From Enterobacter ludwigii (GTDB taxonomy: Bacteria; Pseudomonadota; Gammaproteobacteria; Enterobacterales; Enterobacteriaceae), in assembly GCA_023023105.1 (NCBI GenBank), contig CP083824.1, positions 4,340,001-4,404,000 on the forward strand: a DNA stretch of 64,000 bases, given 5' to 3'. A program made the position numbers and the translations under genes. Positions 63,601-64,000 of this stretch are shown here, piece after piece. The stretch's first letter is position 1, and the number at the start of each line of letters is the position of its first letter. Under the pieces are notes generated by a model. That model did no database searches, was not told the origin of the DNA, and saw only the letters and a list, made by a program, of their open reading frames with translations.

Positions 63601-64000
63601 ATGCTACATTTGTTTGCCGGCCTGGATTTACATACCGGGCTTTTATTATTGCTTGCTCTGGTTTTTGTACTGTTTTACGAAGCGATCAACGGCTTCCACG
63701 ACACTGCAAACGCAGTAGCAACGGTTATTTACACTCGCGCAATGCGATCGCAACTGGCGGTTGTTATGGCGGCGGTATTTAACTTTTTTGGTGTCCTCCT
63801 GGGCGGACTGAGCGTTGCATATGCCATTGTGCATATGTTGCCAACGGATCTGCTGCTTAACGTAAGTTCTGGCCATGGCCTCGCTATGGTGTTCTCAATG
63901 CTGCTTGCTGCAATTATCTGGAACCTCGGTACCTGGTATTTCGGCCTGCCTGCATCCAGTTCTCACACTCTCATCGGCGCGATTATCGGTATCGGGTTAA
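63601..64000 (+). CDS. pitA: Low-affinity inorganic phosphate transporter PitA, 5' part
   Basis: The first 133 residues of the Pit-family H+/metal-phosphate symporter; the gene runs off the right edge. The N-terminus [20 protein letters not shown] matches E. coli PitA, as does the first PHO4 repeat with [20 protein letters not shown] near residue 23 and [14 protein letters not shown] near 116. The ribosome-binding site is weak, which is also the case in E. coli. Location next to yhiN is conserved. Confidence 0.96.
   Translation, partial: MLHLFAGLDLHTGLLLLLALVFVLFYEAINGFHDTANAVATVIYTRAMRSQLAVVMAAVFNFFGVLLGGLSVAYAIVHMLPTDLLLNVSSGHGLAMVFSMLLAAIIWNLGTWYFGLPASSSHTLIGAIIGIGL

Overview
The window reads as a chromosomal segment of a gammaproteobacterium of the family Enterobacteriaceae, most likely Enterobacter or a very close relative. 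The evidence is gene content and order (mrcA-nudE-igaA-yrfG-hslRO-pckA-envZ/ompR-greB-tex-feoABC-bioH-gntX-nfuA-gntT-malQP-malT-glpRGE/glpD-glgPACXB-asd-yhgN), protein lengths nearly identical to the E. coli orthologues, a phenolic acid decarboxylase of the type I recall from Enterobacter, and intergenic GTGAGGGCATCAGGCC repeats that I associate with this group. No rRNA, tRNA, CRISPR array, insertion sequence, integrase or prophage gene was seen. Both ends cut genes: mrcA at the left and pitA at the right.

Region 1 (1-13.7 kb) holds envelope and stress functions: PBP1a (3' part), NudE, the Rcs brake IgaA, a yrfG-hslR-hslO heat-shock cluster, PEP carboxykinase, the OmpR/EnvZ osmosensor, GreB and Tex. 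Region 2 (13.7-19.3 kb) covers iron and Fe-S supply: feoABC with FNR- and Fur-like sites upstream, a small secreted DUF1471 protein, bioH, gntX and nfuA. Region 3 (19.6-42 kb) is a carbon-storage and carbon-uptake block. It holds gluconate permease GntT with two GntR-like operators, maltodextrin enzymes MalQ/MalP and activator MalT with MalT and CRP sites, the glp regulon (GlpR, GlpG, GlpE, GlpD) around GlpR-like operators, and the glycogen operon glgBXCAP. Maltodextrin and glycogen breakdown meet in glucose-1-phosphate and share a chemistry (two alpha-glucan phosphorylases, MalP and GlgP).

Region 4 (42.2-49 kb) holds asd, yhgN, tusA, yhhQ, dcrB, yhhS, yhhT and acpT. Compared with my memory of E. 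coli K-12, the roughly 30 kb from gntU to zntA is missing between yhgN and tusA, and rtcABR and yhgE are absent. The AcpT-type phosphopantetheinyl transferase has lost two of the three acidic residues expected to bind magnesium.

Region 5 (48.9-62.1 kb) lies between acpT and yhiN, where E. coli K-12 carries nik and rhs genes, and looks like a variable locus. It contains the complete arnBCADTEF lipid A-aminoarabinose operon, a phenolic acid decarboxylase divergent from a LysR regulator with a short-chain dehydrogenase behind it, a MepS-like NlpC/P60 peptidase without a lipobox, a HAD phosphatase, a stand-alone TerC-like membrane protein and a minimal two-helix potassium-channel-type protein. 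Core genes yhiN and pitA (partial) follow. I found no convincing wholly new multi-gene system. The observations most worth checking are the degenerate AcpT, the palindromic repeat whose full copies all sit between convergent genes, and the composition of the acpT-yhiN locus.
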